DNA from: Hymenobacter metallilatus
GTDB lineage: Bacteria; Bacteroidota; Bacteroidia; Cytophagales; Hymenobacteraceae
DNA: 64,000 nt
NCBI RefSeq assembly: GCF_003944705.1
Contig: NZ_RWIS01000010.1
Coordinates: 62,001-126,000, forward strand
Direction of reading: 5' to 3'
The notes below the pieces were generated by a model that searched no databases, was not told the origin of the DNA, and worked only from the letters and a program-made list of their open reading frames with translations. This document shows, piece after piece, positions 25,703-34,410 of this stretch. The position numbers and the translations under genes were made by a program. Numbering within the stretch: the first letter of the stretch is position 1; each line of letters opens with the position of its first letter.

Positions 25703-26410
25703 ATGCCCGGCACACTTTATCTTATTCCTACCATCCTGGCCGATGATACGGCCGCACAAGTGCTGCCGCCCCAGGTAGCCAGCCGGGTAAGTGGGCTGCA
25801 GGTTTTCTTGGTTGAAAATGCCCGCACGGCCCGTCGGTTTATCAAGAGTATTGCTCCTGAGCAGGTGATAGAGGAGCTGCGTATCAGTGTAATCGACAAG
25901 GACAGCACCGAGGCCCAGATTCAGGCGGCCCTGCAGCCGGTAGTGGCTGGGCAGGATGCCGGGGTAATTTCGGAGGCCGGATGCCCGGGCATTGCGGACC
26001 CCGGCGCCGAGCTGGCCCGGCGGGCCCATCAGCTGGGAGTGCGCGTGGTGCCGCTGGTAGGGCCCTCTTCCCTGCTGCTGGCCCTGATGGCCTCGGGCAT
26101 GAACGGCCAGAGTTTTGCGTTCCACGGTTACCTGCCCATTGAGCGGAGTAAGCGAGTGGCAATGCTTAAAAAGCTGGAGCAGCAGGCCCTGCAACAGCAC
26201 CAGACGCAACTGTTCATTGAGACGCCCTATCGTAACCTGCCACTGCTCGAAGACCTGCTTGCCACCCTGCACCCCGCTACCCGCCTTTGCGTAGCAGCCA
26301 GCCTCACGGCCCCCAACGAATATATCCGCACCGATACCATTGCCGGCTGGCGCAAAGGCCAGCTGCCGGATATTCATAAGCAGCCCGCCGTATTTCTGCT
26401 AGGGCAGTAA
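25703..26410 (+). CDS. SAM-dependent methyltransferase, tetrapyrrole-methylase (RsmI-like) family
   Basis: A 235-residue protein of the tetrapyrrole methylase fold, most like short RsmI-related proteins. LYLIPTILADD opens the protein, where RsmI has LYLVPTPIGNL. VFLVENARTARRFIKSI and the SAM-site loop DAGVISEAGCPGIADPGAELARRAHQ are conserved. PLVGPSSLLLALMASGMNGQSF and FIETPYRNLPLLEDLL follow. RsmI 2'-O-methylates C1402 of 16S rRNA. This protein lacks the usual GNL motif and C-terminal extension, so the target may differ. The start follows 192 bases of non-coding DNA. Confidence 0.88.
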   Translation: MPGTLYLIPTILADDTAAQVLPPQVASRVSGLQVFLVENARTARRFIKSIAPEQVIEELRISVIDKDSTEAQIQAALQPVVAGQDAGVISEAGCPGIADPGAELARRAHQLGVRVVPLVGPSSLLLALMASGMNGQSFAFHGYLPIERSKRVAMLKKLEQQALQQHQTQLFIETPYRNLPLLEDLLATLHPATRLCVAASLTAPNEYIRTDTIAGWRKGQLPDIHKQPAVFLLGQ

Positions 26411-26412
26411 GC

Positions 26413-26502
26413 AGGGATTTGTTGTTTGTTATTGGTTGTCAGTTGTTCGGTTCTAATTCAAAAAACAAACAACTGACAACTAATAACAAACAACAAATCC
26501 CT
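26413..26502. repeat. 35-bp AT-rich inverted repeat filling a convergent junction
   Basis: The arms 26413-26447 and 26468-26502 match at 34 of 35 positions (AGGGATTTGTTGTTTG and onwards), with a 20-nt spacer. The single mismatch is G against A, which leaves a G-U pair in RNA. The hairpin begins 2 bases after one stop codon and ends 2 bases before the other, so it fills the junction of the methyltransferase and feoB genes. It can act as a bidirectional terminator but is far longer and more AT-rich than the others here. Confidence 0.85.
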
Positions 26503-26504
26503 AC

Positions 26505-28688
26505 TTATTGCATCAGCTGGTACACCACCAATGATGATACGTAAGCCAGTCCCGTCATGTACAGTGCCTGCAGAATGGGCCATTTCCAGCCCTTGGTTTC
26601 GCGGTAGGTAGCCGCCAGGGTGCTCATGCACTGCATGGCAAACACGTAAAATACCAGCAGGGAGAAAGCACGGGCCGGCGTGAAAAACGGCTGCCCGTCA
26701 GCATCTTTTTCGGCGGCCAGCTTTTGCTGCACCGTCTGCTGATCCGCTTCCTGGCCCACGCTGTAAATGGTACTCATCGTCCCGACGAACACTTCCCGGG
26801 CTGCAAACGAGGTAATAAGCGAAATACCAATCTTCCAGTCGAAGCCCAGGGGCCGGATGGCTGGTTCCAGCACATGCCCGAACACCCCGGCGTAGGAGTT
26901 CTCCAACCGCTCAGAGGCCACGCGGGCTTCGGTTTCTTCCGGGGAAAGGCGTTGGGCGGTGGCTTCGGTGCGGGCCGCTGTTTCGGCCTGTTCTATCCGA
27001 CCGGGCGGCCCGTAGGTAGCCAGCACCCACAGCAGAATGGATATGGCCAGAATCACCTTGCCGGCCTGAAAAACAAAAGCCTTTACTTTCTCCACGATGG
27101 TGATACCCACGTTCTTCCACCGGGGCCAGCGGTACACCGGAAACTCCATAATGAAGTAGCTCCGCTCCTGGGTTTTCAGCAGCAGCTTCATGGCCCAGGC
27201 CGACAGAATAGCGGCAAAGAAGCCCAGCAGGTACAGGCCCATTAGGGCAATGCCGCGCAGGTTGAATACACCCAGCACGGGCGCATCGGGCACCACCAGC
27301 CCAATGAGCACCGTGTACACCGGAATACGGGCCGAGCACGACATCAGCGGGGTTACGAAGATGGTGATGAGCCGGTCTTTGCGGTTTTCAATGGTGCGGG
27401 CACTCATAATGGCCGGCACGGCGCAGGCCACCCCCGAAATCAGGGGGACAATGCTCTTACCATTCAGCCCAAAGCGCCGCATAATCCGGTCCATCATGAA
27501 GGTTACGCGGGCCATGTAGCCGGTTTCCTCCAACACCGCAATGAAGGCAAACAACAGCGCAATCTGCGGGATAAAGATGAGTACGCCCCCCAGGCCCGCC
27601 AGCACGCCTTCCGTGAGCAGGTTAATCAACGGCCCGTCAAAGTTGGTCTGAATAAGCCCATTGATCCAGGCCACGCCCTGGTCGATGAGGTCCATGGGGT
27701 AGCTGGCCCAGGCAAAAACTGCCTGAAACATCAGAAACAGGACCGAAAAGAAAATCAGGTAGCCCCACACTTTGTGAGTCAGTACCCGGTCGAGGCGGTT
27801 GCTGTAGGGCTCGTTCTGCTCCGTGCGCGTCACCGATACGCAGTTCAGCAGCACCTCATTGATGCGCTGGTAGCGGCTGATGGTTTCCTGAGCCTGCTGC
27901 TCCAGAGGCTTAAACTGGTATTGCTCCGTTAGCTCCTGCACATAAGCACGCTCATCCGGCGTCAGGAAATTTATGTGACGGTACTGATGCGCGTAATGCA
28001 GCGCCAGGTAGTCGTTGTGCAGGTTGAAGTAGTAGCGGATCTGCCGGATCATGGGCAGCAGGCTCTCCTCGGGGGAGTAAAACTGTACGGTAGGCGCGTC
28101 CAGGGTCTGCGCCATTACAATTTTCAGGGCGGCAATACCTACCCCCTTGCGGGCATTCATCGGAATGATAGGCACCCCCAACTCCTGCTGCAGAGCCGCA
28201 ATGTCAATTTTTACCCCGTGCTGCTCCGCCACATCCATCATGTTCAGGGCCAGCACTGTGGGCAGGCCCATGTCGGCCAGCTGCGTGAACAGCAGCAGGT
28301 TGCGGCGCAGGTTACTGGCATCCACTGTTACCACCACAAAATCGGGGTACTGGTTGCTCGTCTTGTCGTAAAACAAGTCGGTAATAACCTTCTCGTCGAG
28401 GCTTTTAGGATAGAGGGAGTAAGTACCGGGCAGGTCAATTATTTCAGCCCGGTGCTGGGAGGTCAGCTGGCTGATGCCGGTTTTGCGGTCTACCGTCACG
28501 CCGGGGAAGTTGCCTACCTTCTGGTTAAGCCCGGTAAGCTGATTGAACAGCGAGGATTTGCCGGAGTTAGGGTTGCCAACCAGCGCAATACGGGTTAGTG
28601 CCCCCGGGTGGCGCAGCGCTGCGTTTTCCAGCCCTGCAGCCGAAACGCCGGCACCGGCCCGGCCGGAAAGTAATTGCCCGCCTGCCAT
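26505..28688 (-). CDS. feoB: Ferrous iron transport protein B
   Basis: A 727-residue Fe(II) permease of the inner membrane. The N-terminal G domain has the P-loop ALVGNPNSGKSSLFNQLTG, switch region GNFPGVTVDRKTG, DLPGTYSL and the NMMDVAEQHG guanine-specificity motif. The membrane part carries the two Gate motifs (AGLGGVLIFIPQIALLFAFIAVLEETGYMARVTFMMDRIMRRFGLNGKSIVPLISG region, read in pieces) and the CSARIPVY loop with the iron-binding Cys. A variable, basic/acidic periplasmic insertion lies at about 555-600. The 12 bases to feoA upstream make a feoAB operon. Confidence 0.95.
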   Translation of the reverse strand: MAGGQLLSGRAGAGVSAAGLENAALRHPGALTRIALVGNPNSGKSSLFNQLTGLNQKVGNFPGVTVDRKTGISQLTSQHRAEIIDLPGTYSLYPKSLDEKVITDLFYDKTSNQYPDFVVVTVDASNLRRNLLLFTQLADMGLPTVLALNMMDVAEQHGVKIDIAALQQELGVPIIPMNARKGVGIAALKIVMAQTLDAPTVQFYSPEESLLPMIRQIRYYFNLHNDYLALHYAHQYRHINFLTPDERAYVQELTEQYQFKPLEQQAQETISRYQRINEVLLNCVSVTRTEQNEPYSNRLDRVLTHKVWGYLIFFSVLFLMFQAVFAWASYPMDLIDQGVAWINGLIQTNFDGPLINLLTEGVLAGLGGVLIFIPQIALLFAFIAVLEETGYMARVTFMMDRIMRRFGLNGKSIVPLISGVACAVPAIMSARTIENRKDRLITIFVTPLMSCSARIPVYTVLIGLVVPDAPVLGVFNLRGIALMGLYLLGFFAAILSAWAMKLLLKTQERSYFIMEFPVYRWPRWKNVGITIVEKVKAFVFQAGKVILAISILLWVLATYGPPGRIEQAETAARTEATAQRLSPEETEARVASERLENSYAGVFGHVLEPAIRPLGFDWKIGISLITSFAAREVFVGTMSTIYSVGQEADQQTVQQKLAAEKDADGQPFFTPARAFSLLVFYVFAMQCMSTLAATYRETKGWKWPILQALYMTGLAYVSSLVVYQLMQ

Positions 28689-28699
28689 GTACGAACTCC

Positions 28700-28966
28700 T
28701 TATTTCAGAAAAATAGTCGCTGCCTCACTTACGCGCAACGAGAGCGTATAATCGGCCATGTCACCTACCACCACGGTAATAGGGCAGCCCAGCGGAGCCC
28801 GGCTGTTCAGCCGCACCTGCGTACCCGGAATACACCCCATTTCCAGAAGCTTAAGCGCCATTTCCGGGTCTTTCAGACAGCAGATGGTGCCACTCTCCCC
28901 CAGTTGAAGGTCTTTCACACTGCGGGGTGCGGGAGCGGCAGGGGCAAGCGGTGGGTGGTCAGACAC
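28700..28966 (-). CDS. feoA: FeoA family protein
   Basis: An 88-residue SH3-like partner of FeoB. After a Pro/Ala-rich N-terminus comes the FeoA fold: RSVKDLQLGESGTICCL, then LKLLEMGCIPGTQVRLNSRAPLGCPITVVVGDMADYTLSLRVSEAATIFL in short strands. I take the GTG at 28966 as the start, since the promoter box at 28997-29004 predicts transcription beginning near 28990; any longer frame would start upstream of the mRNA. It precedes feoB by 12 bases. Confidence 0.88.
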   Translation of the reverse strand: MSDHPPLAPAAPAPRSVKDLQLGESGTICCLKDPEMALKLLEMGCIPGTQVRLNSRAPLGCPITVVVGDMADYTLSLRVSEAATIFLK

Positions 28967-28996
28967 GGGCGGGGGATTATTTAGACTTACTTCAAA

Positions 28997-29029
28997 CAAA
29001 GGTACCACCCAATTATGTTTCAGCCAAAA
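28997..29029 (-). promoter_or_regulatory. Promoter of the feoAB operon
   Basis: On the minus strand TACCTTTG (29004-28997) is a perfect -7 box, and TTTTG at 29029-29025 lies 20 nt upstream, within the normal spacing. It sets the feoA start at the GTG 30 nt downstream. No Fur-like palindrome is evident to me. Confidence 0.7.
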
Positions 29030-29127
29030 TTCGCCGCCGCTGGATTTAGGGAACGGGCCCGCCCTAACCCATTGATTTGTAATTATTCCGAAATTGAATT
29101 GCACCGTTATAAATATTCAGGGAAGAC

Positions 29128-29160
29128 TTGCTTTCAATGCCAGTTTTCATTGTAATTTTG
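29128..29160 (+). promoter_or_regulatory. Promoter for the carboxypeptidase-regulatory-domain gene
   Basis: TAATTTTG (29153-29160) fits the consensus, with TTG at 29128-29130 and a 22-nt gap. Translation must therefore start at the ATG at 29185 and not at the upstream in-frame codon at 29128. Confidence 0.65.
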
Positions 29161-29184
29161 GGATATACATTAGTCTGCTCGCAT

Positions 29185-30084
29185 ATGCTCCAACGCGTAC
29201 TTTCTCTCTTTGCACTGGCTTTGCTGCTTCCGGCTCTCAGCTTTGCTCAGGACGCTAAAATGACTGGCCGTATCGTCGATGATAAGACGAAAGAGCCCAT
29301 TCCCTTTGCCTCTATCGGGTTGAAAGAAGAGCAAACCGGCGCTCTGACCAACGAGTATGGCTTCTTCCAGATGGCTATGCCACAGAAGGCGCAGCAGGAC
29401 TCCCTGATTATCATGGCGCTGGGCTACTTCCGCAAGGCAGTACTTATTAAGCCCGGCATCAAGGTGCAGGACATGATTATTGAGGTGCCCAAGCGCGCTA
29501 TTGAGCTGAAAAACGTAACCGTTACCGGCGGCAAGGTGAAAGACCTGGCCCTGGGCTCTAAATCGAATACGCCCGGCGAAGGCATGATTCAGGGTATGCC
29601 TGGCAGCCAGTACGCCTTCTTCGTGAAGAATGACAAGGGCAAGAAGCTCGGCAACGTGCGCTCCGTATCCTTTTACATCGGTGAGAATGGCTTTCCCCGG
29701 GAGCCGTTCCGGGTGCGGCTGTACAAAGCCGACGGCAACTATAACTCGCCTAACACCGACCTGCTAACGGAAAACATTGTGGTTTCGGCCCCGAAAGGCG
29801 GCGAGTGGTACACCGTGGATCTGACCCAGTACAATATTGAAGCACCGGTTGAAGGCTTCTTTGTAGCCATGGAGTGGATTGTGAGTGGTGACAACTTCTA
29901 CACCACCAACTTCATGGACAACTATACGCCCTACGGCCAGATTCTGCGCCCGACGTTTGAGTTCAAGGAAGCCCGCACCTGGAACTACACTATTGGCCGT
30001 GGCTGGAGCCTGATTACTCTCTCCAGCGGAGGCAACCGCTACAACGCCATGATCCGGGCCGAAGTAGACCAGATTAAAGACTGA
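29185..30084 (+). CDS. Carboxypeptidase-like regulatory domain protein, exported
   Basis: A 299-residue secreted or outer-membrane-associated protein. The signal peptide MLQRVLSLFALALLLPALSF ends near AQ. A CarboxypepD_reg-like beta-sandwich is at about 24-105 (KMTGRIVDDKTKEPIPFASIGLKE, GALTNEYGFFQMAMP, LIIMALGYFRKAVLI). The rest, about 125-299, is a predicted beta domain (SVSFYIGENGFPREPFRVRLYKADG, WYTVDLTQYNIEAPVEGFFVAMEW) without catalytic motifs. In TonB receptors the first domain precedes the plug, but no plug or barrel follows here. The function is unknown. A terminator follows the stop. Confidence 0.85.
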   Translation: MLQRVLSLFALALLLPALSFAQDAKMTGRIVDDKTKEPIPFASIGLKEEQTGALTNEYGFFQMAMPQKAQQDSLIIMALGYFRKAVLIKPGIKVQDMIIEVPKRAIELKNVTVTGGKVKDLALGSKSNTPGEGMIQGMPGSQYAFFVKNDKGKKLGNVRSVSFYIGENGFPREPFRVRLYKADGNYNSPNTDLLTENIVVSAPKGGEWYTVDLTQYNIEAPVEGFFVAMEWIVSGDNFYTTNFMDNYTPYGQILRPTFEFKEARTWNYTIGRGWSLITLSSGGNRYNAMIRAEVDQIKD

Positions 30085-30112
30085 TTACGCGGATATTGAG
30101 CGTATCACACAG

Positions 30113-30157
30113 ATTGAGTGGACGGCTCCTGCTTCGCGGCAAGAGCCGTCCTTTTTT
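30113..30157 (+). terminator. Terminator, left copy of a duplicated inverted module
   Basis: GGACGGCTC pairs with GAGCCGTCC, followed by six T. The 45 bases 30113-30157 match the reverse complement of 31109-31153 at 40 positions, so the same terminator flanks both ends of the AT-rich island. Confidence 0.88.
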
Positions 30158-31108
30158 GGCTTAGTGCAATTATTCCTTTTACTGAAATTATCTTTCTCTA
30201 TGAGAGAAGACAGTCGCCTTAATGACACTGCCAAGCCTATAATTGGATGTGCTATGGGCAGTACACCAGAAATTAGGTCATAGTTTTCCTGCACTTGTCC
30301 ATCAGCGTGCCTTATTGGTAGAGCTTATGCAAGCCGGTTTCGCGCATCAGCGTAAGGTTCAATTACCAGCTTATCCATAAAAGCGCTGTCATAGGTACCC
30401 GAAGGGTATATCTATTGGTTTCGGCAATTATATTGTTGTACGCAATTTTCAACCACCCCGATGAAGTTAGAGCAGAGAATAGTGACAACAATTCCTTTAG
30501 AACAGCTTTGGAATGAAGCCGAAATCCTTCCACATGAACGGCAGGAGTATTTAAATGAGCAAGAGGTTCAGGACCTTTTAAAAAATGGAAATGTACCAAT
30601 CGTGCTTGCAAGCTGCGGACTAAAACTTGCTTGGATAGCTCCACTGGAAGCACTTGCCAGGTTCAAAAGAGAAATCAAGGGTCACATTGTCAACAATCCA
30701 GACAGGTTTGTACTGCAAGACTACGAAGATGACTGGTGTTATTTGGCTTCCCTTTGGAATAACACATTAGAAGAGCGGGTACTTTTGTTGGAAACGTACC
30801 ATTGAGATGCGTACAACATGCGCTTTTAGAAAGTCGGGCTGAAGTGCTATCTTTCAACAACAAAACAATCACCAGCTGAAGTGCCAAAGTGAGGCTGCAT
30901 ACCAATGAATGCCCGCCCTTCTTAAAGCGCTTCCTTGCTGGAAATCAAATACGTTGCGTGAACTCCGTAAGAGTCATTTTGCTCACGTAATAAACTACCT
31001 CAAAGCTTACCGACTTGCAGTAGCCCTGCTGTTGAATTTCGGCGAAACTAGCCTGAAAGTCCGCTGATTCTTGCACACTCCTAACCACATAGGCGGCTGA
31101 GAAAAAAT
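30158..31108. other. AT-rich island between inverted terminator copies
   Basis: This ~950-bp segment is visibly richer in A and T than the rest of the window and holds one credible gene, at 30461-30805. Left of it, 30158-30460 has no convincing gene; a short minus-strand frame near 30345-30420 (YDSAFMDKLVIEPYADARN) could be a transposase scrap, but this is weak. Right of it, 30806-31108 has only a minus-strand open frame (SVQESADFQASFAEIQQQGY ... YVSKMTLTEF, stop near 30945) that may be the tail of a lost gene. A 10-bp direct repeat GCTGAAGTGC occurs at 30838 and 30875. Confidence 0.55.
30461..30805 (+). CDS. Uncharacterised 114-residue protein in the AT-rich island
   Basis: A soluble, mostly helical, acidic protein beginning MKLEQRIVTTIPLEQLWNEA. 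It contains LNEQEVQDLLKNGNVPIVLAS, a hydrophobic strand LKLAWIAP and ends in DYEDDWCYLASLWNNTLEERVLLLETYH. It has no signal peptide or membrane helix. I recognise no family. Codon use is clearly more AT-rich than in the neighbours, which with the flanking inverted repeats suggests recent acquisition. Size and charge are compatible with an immunity or antitoxin-type protein, but nothing in the sequence proves that. Confidence 0.65.
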   Translation: MKLEQRIVTTIPLEQLWNEAEILPHERQEYLNEQEVQDLLKNGNVPIVLASCGLKLAWIAPLEALARFKREIKGHIVNNPDRFVLQDYEDDWCYLASLWNNTLEERVLLLETYH

Positions 31109-31153
31109 AAAAAAGAACGGCCCCTACCGCGAAGCAGGAGCCGTTCACTCAAT
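31109..31153 (-). terminator. Terminator of the OmpA-family gene, right inverted copy
   Basis: On the minus strand GAACGGCTCCTGC and GGGGCCGTTC form a hairpin followed by T6. It is the inverted partner of the terminator at 30113-30157 (40 of 45 matches). It serves the OmpA-family gene that ends at 31172. Confidence 0.88.
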
Positions 31154-31171
31154 CCACGCAATCAGTGGTCC

Positions 31172-31822
31172 TTATTTGCGCACGGCAATTTCTACGCGGC
31201 GGTTTTGCTGGCGGCCGGCGGCGGTAGCATTGCTGGCGGCGGGGGCGGTTTCGCCCATAGGCTCCAGGGTCACCTGAGCGTCAGTCATCATGCCATTGCT
31301 GACCAACCATTTTTTCACGGTAGCGGCTCGTTTGGCACTCAACTCCTGGTTATAGTTTTTATCCCCCCGCGAATCGGCAAAGCCCATAATGCGTACGTCT
31401 TTGCCTTTGTAGCGACGGGCAACCGAAGCACTGATTTCGGACAGCGCCCGGGTAGCGGAGGGCTTAATGTCAGCTTTATCGGTATCGAACAGGATTTTTT
31501 CGTCGATACCGTACACGTTATACTGCTCATTGCTGCGCACCGATACTTCGGGCAGATCAATTTCCTCCAGCTTCTCATCAACGAGAGTGGCTTTTGTCAG
31601 GTCCCAGGCATTTTCAACGGTGTTACCGGCCTTGTCGGCTGCCTTGCCAACGGCGGTTGTGGCATTGTCAGCTGCCTCAGCAACAGTTTCGCTGGTACGA
31701 GCTACTACGGCAGTATCGGCCGTGGCTTCCGACAGCTGGTCTTTTTCTTCGGGTTTCTTGAGGTCGGAGCAGGCAGCCAGCAACAGCGTAGCGGCCAGCG
31801 CGGAAAGTACTGTCTTTTTCAT
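31172..31822 (-). CDS. OmpA-family lipoprotein
   Basis: A 216-residue lipoprotein. The lipobox LAAC puts the acylated Cys at residue 18. An Ala/Glu/Thr-rich helical linker at about 25-90 (TTAVGKAADKAGNTVENAWDLTKA) precedes the OmpA C-terminal peptidoglycan-binding domain at about 105-216. Its motifs are KILFDTDKADIKPSATRALSEI, DVRIMGFADSRGDKNYNQELSAKRAATVKKWL and GRQQNRRVEIAV, where the last Arg pair and the Asp are the usual diaminopimelate contacts. It would tether the outer membrane to the cell wall. The mRNA ends in the hairpin next to the AT-rich island. Confidence 0.93.
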   Translation of the reverse strand: MKKTVLSALAATLLLAACSDLKKPEEKDQLSEATADTAVVARTSETVAEAADNATTAVGKAADKAGNTVENAWDLTKATLVDEKLEEIDLPEVSVRSNEQYNVYGIDEKILFDTDKADIKPSATRALSEISASVARRYKGKDVRIMGFADSRGDKNYNQELSAKRAATVKKWLVSNGMMTDAQVTLEPMGETAPAASNATAAGRQQNRRVEIAVRK

Positions 31823-31901
31823 GATGGGGAGAGTTGGGTGAGGTTTGGCTTACGCGAGCAATGTTACGGGATGTTCGGCCCATATCCATATAGCCATACC
31901 C

Positions 31902-34403
31902 CTATTCGGCTACAAATACGCGCTTTACCCGCTCGCTCACATTGGTTAGCAACTCGTACGGAATGGTGCCGATTAGAGCGGCCAGCTCCCGAAGCGGTAG
32001 TCCTTGTCCAAACACCGTGGCCGTATCACCAGCCTGAGCCTCGGGTATGTGCGTTACATCCACCATGCACATATCCATGCACACGTTGCCTACCAGCGGA
32101 GCACGTTGTCCGCGGATCAGTACCGCGCCGGCCCCGTTGCCGAAGCGCCGGTCATAGCCGTCGGCGTAGCCGATGGCCAGGGTGGCAATGCGCCGCTCGT
32201 GGGAGGTAGCCTCGCCGCGTCGGCTGTAGCCCACGGTTTCGCCAGCCGGCAGGGTTTTGATCTGGGAAATAGTGGTGCGCAGCGTACTAACTGGGCGGAG
32301 CGCATCCTGCTCCTGCCCGGTGGCCTCAACCCCATACAACCCAATACCCAGACGGACCATATCGTACTGCGCGTCCGGGAACCGCACAATACCGGCCGAG
32401 TTCAGGGCGTGCTTCAGAATAGGGTAACCCAGAGCAGTTTCCAGCTGTGGGGCCATGCGCCCGAAAGCCGCCAGCTGCCGCCGGGAAAACTCGTTGTGCT
32501 GGGCTTCGTCGGCGCCGGCCAGGTGCGTAAGGGCACTGGCTACACGCAGGTGCCCCGCATACTGCCGGAGTATCCGGCAAAGCTCCGGTAAATCATCCTC
32601 AGCAAAGCCCAGGCGGCGCATTCCCGTATCGAGCTTGAGGTGAATGGCCGGCATGGTAGTTTCCTGGGCCGCCCGCAGGTACTCCCGGAGCAGCTCGAAA
32701 GAATAGATTTCGGGTTCCAGATGATACTGCCGCAACTTCTGGAAAGCATCCGGCGCGGGATTCATCACCATAAGGGGTAGGCTGATACCGTGCTGGCGCA
32801 GAGTTACACCCTCGTCGGCGTAGGCGACGGCCAGATAGTCGGCGCGGTGAAACTGGAGCAGGTTAGCCACTTCGGCCGAGCCGCTGCCGTAGGCAAAGGC
32901 TTTCACCATTACCATGAGCTTTACGCCGGGCTGCAGACGGCGGCGGTAAAAGTTGAGATTGTGCACCAGCGCATCCAAATCTACTTCCAGCACCGTGCCG
33001 TGGAGTTGGCGCTGAAATGCGGCCACAATCCGCTCAAACCCGTAGCGGCGGGCTCCTTTCACCAGCAACAGCTCCTGGCGGTATTGCTCAGGGCGAAAAT
33101 CAGCTAAAAACGACTCGGTATCCGGGTAAAAGACGTTACTCAGGTTCCCGAAAGCGGCCTGGTGCTGGCTAATAGCGGGGCCGATGCCAATCAGGCGGTC
33201 CACCCCATGCGTGGGCAGCAGGGCTGCCACCCGGGCGTAAAGCTCGGCCCCGCCCAGGCCCGACTCCAACACATCGGACAAAATGAGCGTGCGGCGGCCC
33301 CGGCGTGTCTGGCGGGCCAGGGCGTCGAGGGCGAGGCGCAGGCCCGCCAGGTCGTTGTTATAGGTGTCGTCGAGAATGTAACAGTCGTTGAGGGCCTGCT
33401 TCATTTCGAGACGCATGGCTACGGACTGCAGCCGGTCGAGGCGGCGCTGAATTTCGGGAGTGGGCACCTGTCGCCACAGCAACACTGCCAGGCAGTGGAG
33501 GGCATTTTCCACCGAGGGTTCATCGGCAAAGGGCAGCGTGAAGGTATGCTCCTGGGGGCGGGGCCGCTTACGCTCCACCCGCACAACGGTGCGGTTGGCG
33601 GCGGCGTCCTGTACGGTTACCAGCAAGTCGGCCTCCTGGGCGTCGAAGAGGGGGCGCTGCCGCGTCCAGGCCACCAGCCGGGTGCGGGTGGCATCCAGCT
33701 GGCGGCGGGCAGTGACGTGTACCAGCTCGTGGTCGGCGCAGTAAAACAGGGTGTCGACGCCCGCAAAAAGGCGCATCTTCTCGGCGGCTTTTGCGGCGTG
33801 GGAGGCAAAGCCCGCATCGTGGGCGGTGCCCAGGTTGGTGAAGATGCCCAGCGTGGGTTGAATAACCCGGGCCAGCCGCTCCATTTCGCCGGATTCCGAA
33901 ATACCGGCCTCAAAAATGCCCAGCGTGTGGCTGGCCGTCAGCTCCCACACGCTCAGGGGCACACCCACCTGCGAGTTATAGGAGCGGGGGCTTTTGCAAA
34001 TCAGCTCGTCGGGGCTTAACAGTTGGGCCAGCCACTCTTTCACGATGGTTTTGCCGTTGGAGCCTGTAATGCCGAACACCGGGATGGAGAAATGGCGGCG
34101 GTGGTGGGTAGCCAGCTGCTGCAGGGCCGCCAGCGTATCGGGTACCAGCACGAAACCGGCCTCAGGGTAGGCGGCCAGATCCACGGCTTCCTGCACCACA
34201 AACTGTCGTACACCAGCCTGATACAGTTCAGGCAGGTAGCGGTGCCCATCGTGTTGGGGGCCACGCAGGGCGAAAAACAGGCTGTCGGCCGGGGTTTCGA
34301 CGCGGCGGCTGTCAAGCAGCAGGCGTTGAATGGCGGCCGCCGCAGCGGGAAGTTGCAGCAACGTGCCGCTCAGGGAAGCTGGTAAATCGGAGAACTGGAG
34401 CAT
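31902..34403 (-). CDS. Bifunctional MurF ligase / alanine racemase
   Basis: An 833-residue fusion of two cell-wall enzymes. The N-terminal half (about 1-445) is UDP-MurNAc-tripeptide:D-Ala-D-Ala ligase, with P-loop FGITGSNGKTIVKEWL, GIFEAGISESGEM and DDTYNNDLAGLRLALDAL. The C-terminal half (about 465-833) is a PLP-dependent alanine racemase: EVDLDALVHNLNFYRRRL, the PLP-Lys motif KLMVMVKAFAYGSG, and the catalytic Tyr in GETVGYSRRG. Racemase and ligase act two steps apart, D-Ala-D-Ala synthesis lying between. This fusion is known in Bacteroidota. The start at 34403 lies 7 nt after a perfect promoter box, so the message is nearly leaderless. Confidence 0.95.
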   Translation of the reverse strand: MLQFSDLPASLSGTLLQLPAAAAAIQRLLLDSRRVETPADSLFFALRGPQHDGHRYLPELYQAGVRQFVVQEAVDLAAYPEAGFVLVPDTLAALQQLATHHRRHFSIPVFGITGSNGKTIVKEWLAQLLSPDELICKSPRSYNSQVGVPLSVWELTASHTLGIFEAGISESGEMERLARVIQPTLGIFTNLGTAHDAGFASHAAKAAEKMRLFAGVDTLFYCADHELVHVTARRQLDATRTRLVAWTRQRPLFDAQEADLLVTVQDAAANRTVVRVERKRPRPQEHTFTLPFADEPSVENALHCLAVLLWRQVPTPEIQRRLDRLQSVAMRLEMKQALNDCYILDDTYNNDLAGLRLALDALARQTRRGRRTLILSDVLESGLGGAELYARVAALLPTHGVDRLIGIGPAISQHQAAFGNLSNVFYPDTESFLADFRPEQYRQELLLVKGARRYGFERIVAAFQRQLHGTVLEVDLDALVHNLNFYRRRLQPGVKLMVMVKAFAYGSGSAEVANLLQFHRADYLAVAYADEGVTLRQHGISLPLMVMNPAPDAFQKLRQYHLEPEIYSFELLREYLRAAQETTMPAIHLKLDTGMRRLGFAEDDLPELCRILRQYAGHLRVASALTHLAGADEAQHNEFSRRQLAAFGRMAPQLETALGYPILKHALNSAGIVRFPDAQYDMVRLGIGLYGVEATGQEQDALRPVSTLRTTISQIKTLPAGETVGYSRRGEATSHERRIATLAIGYADGYDRRFGNGAGAVLIRGQRAPLVGNVCMDMCMVDVTHIPEAQAGDTATVFGQGLPLRELAALIGTIPYELLTNVSERVKRVFVAE

Positions 34404-34410
34404 GGCCTGG

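Noticed and set aside
30345..30430. A transposase-like scrap (YDSAFMDKLV) on the minus strand
   Set aside because: The resemblance to IS5-type transposases covers too few residues to be meaningful.
30945..31148. A 67-codon minus-strand frame at the right end of the AT-rich island
   Set aside because: It would start inside a terminator hairpin. It may be the tail of a lost gene, but it is too short to call.
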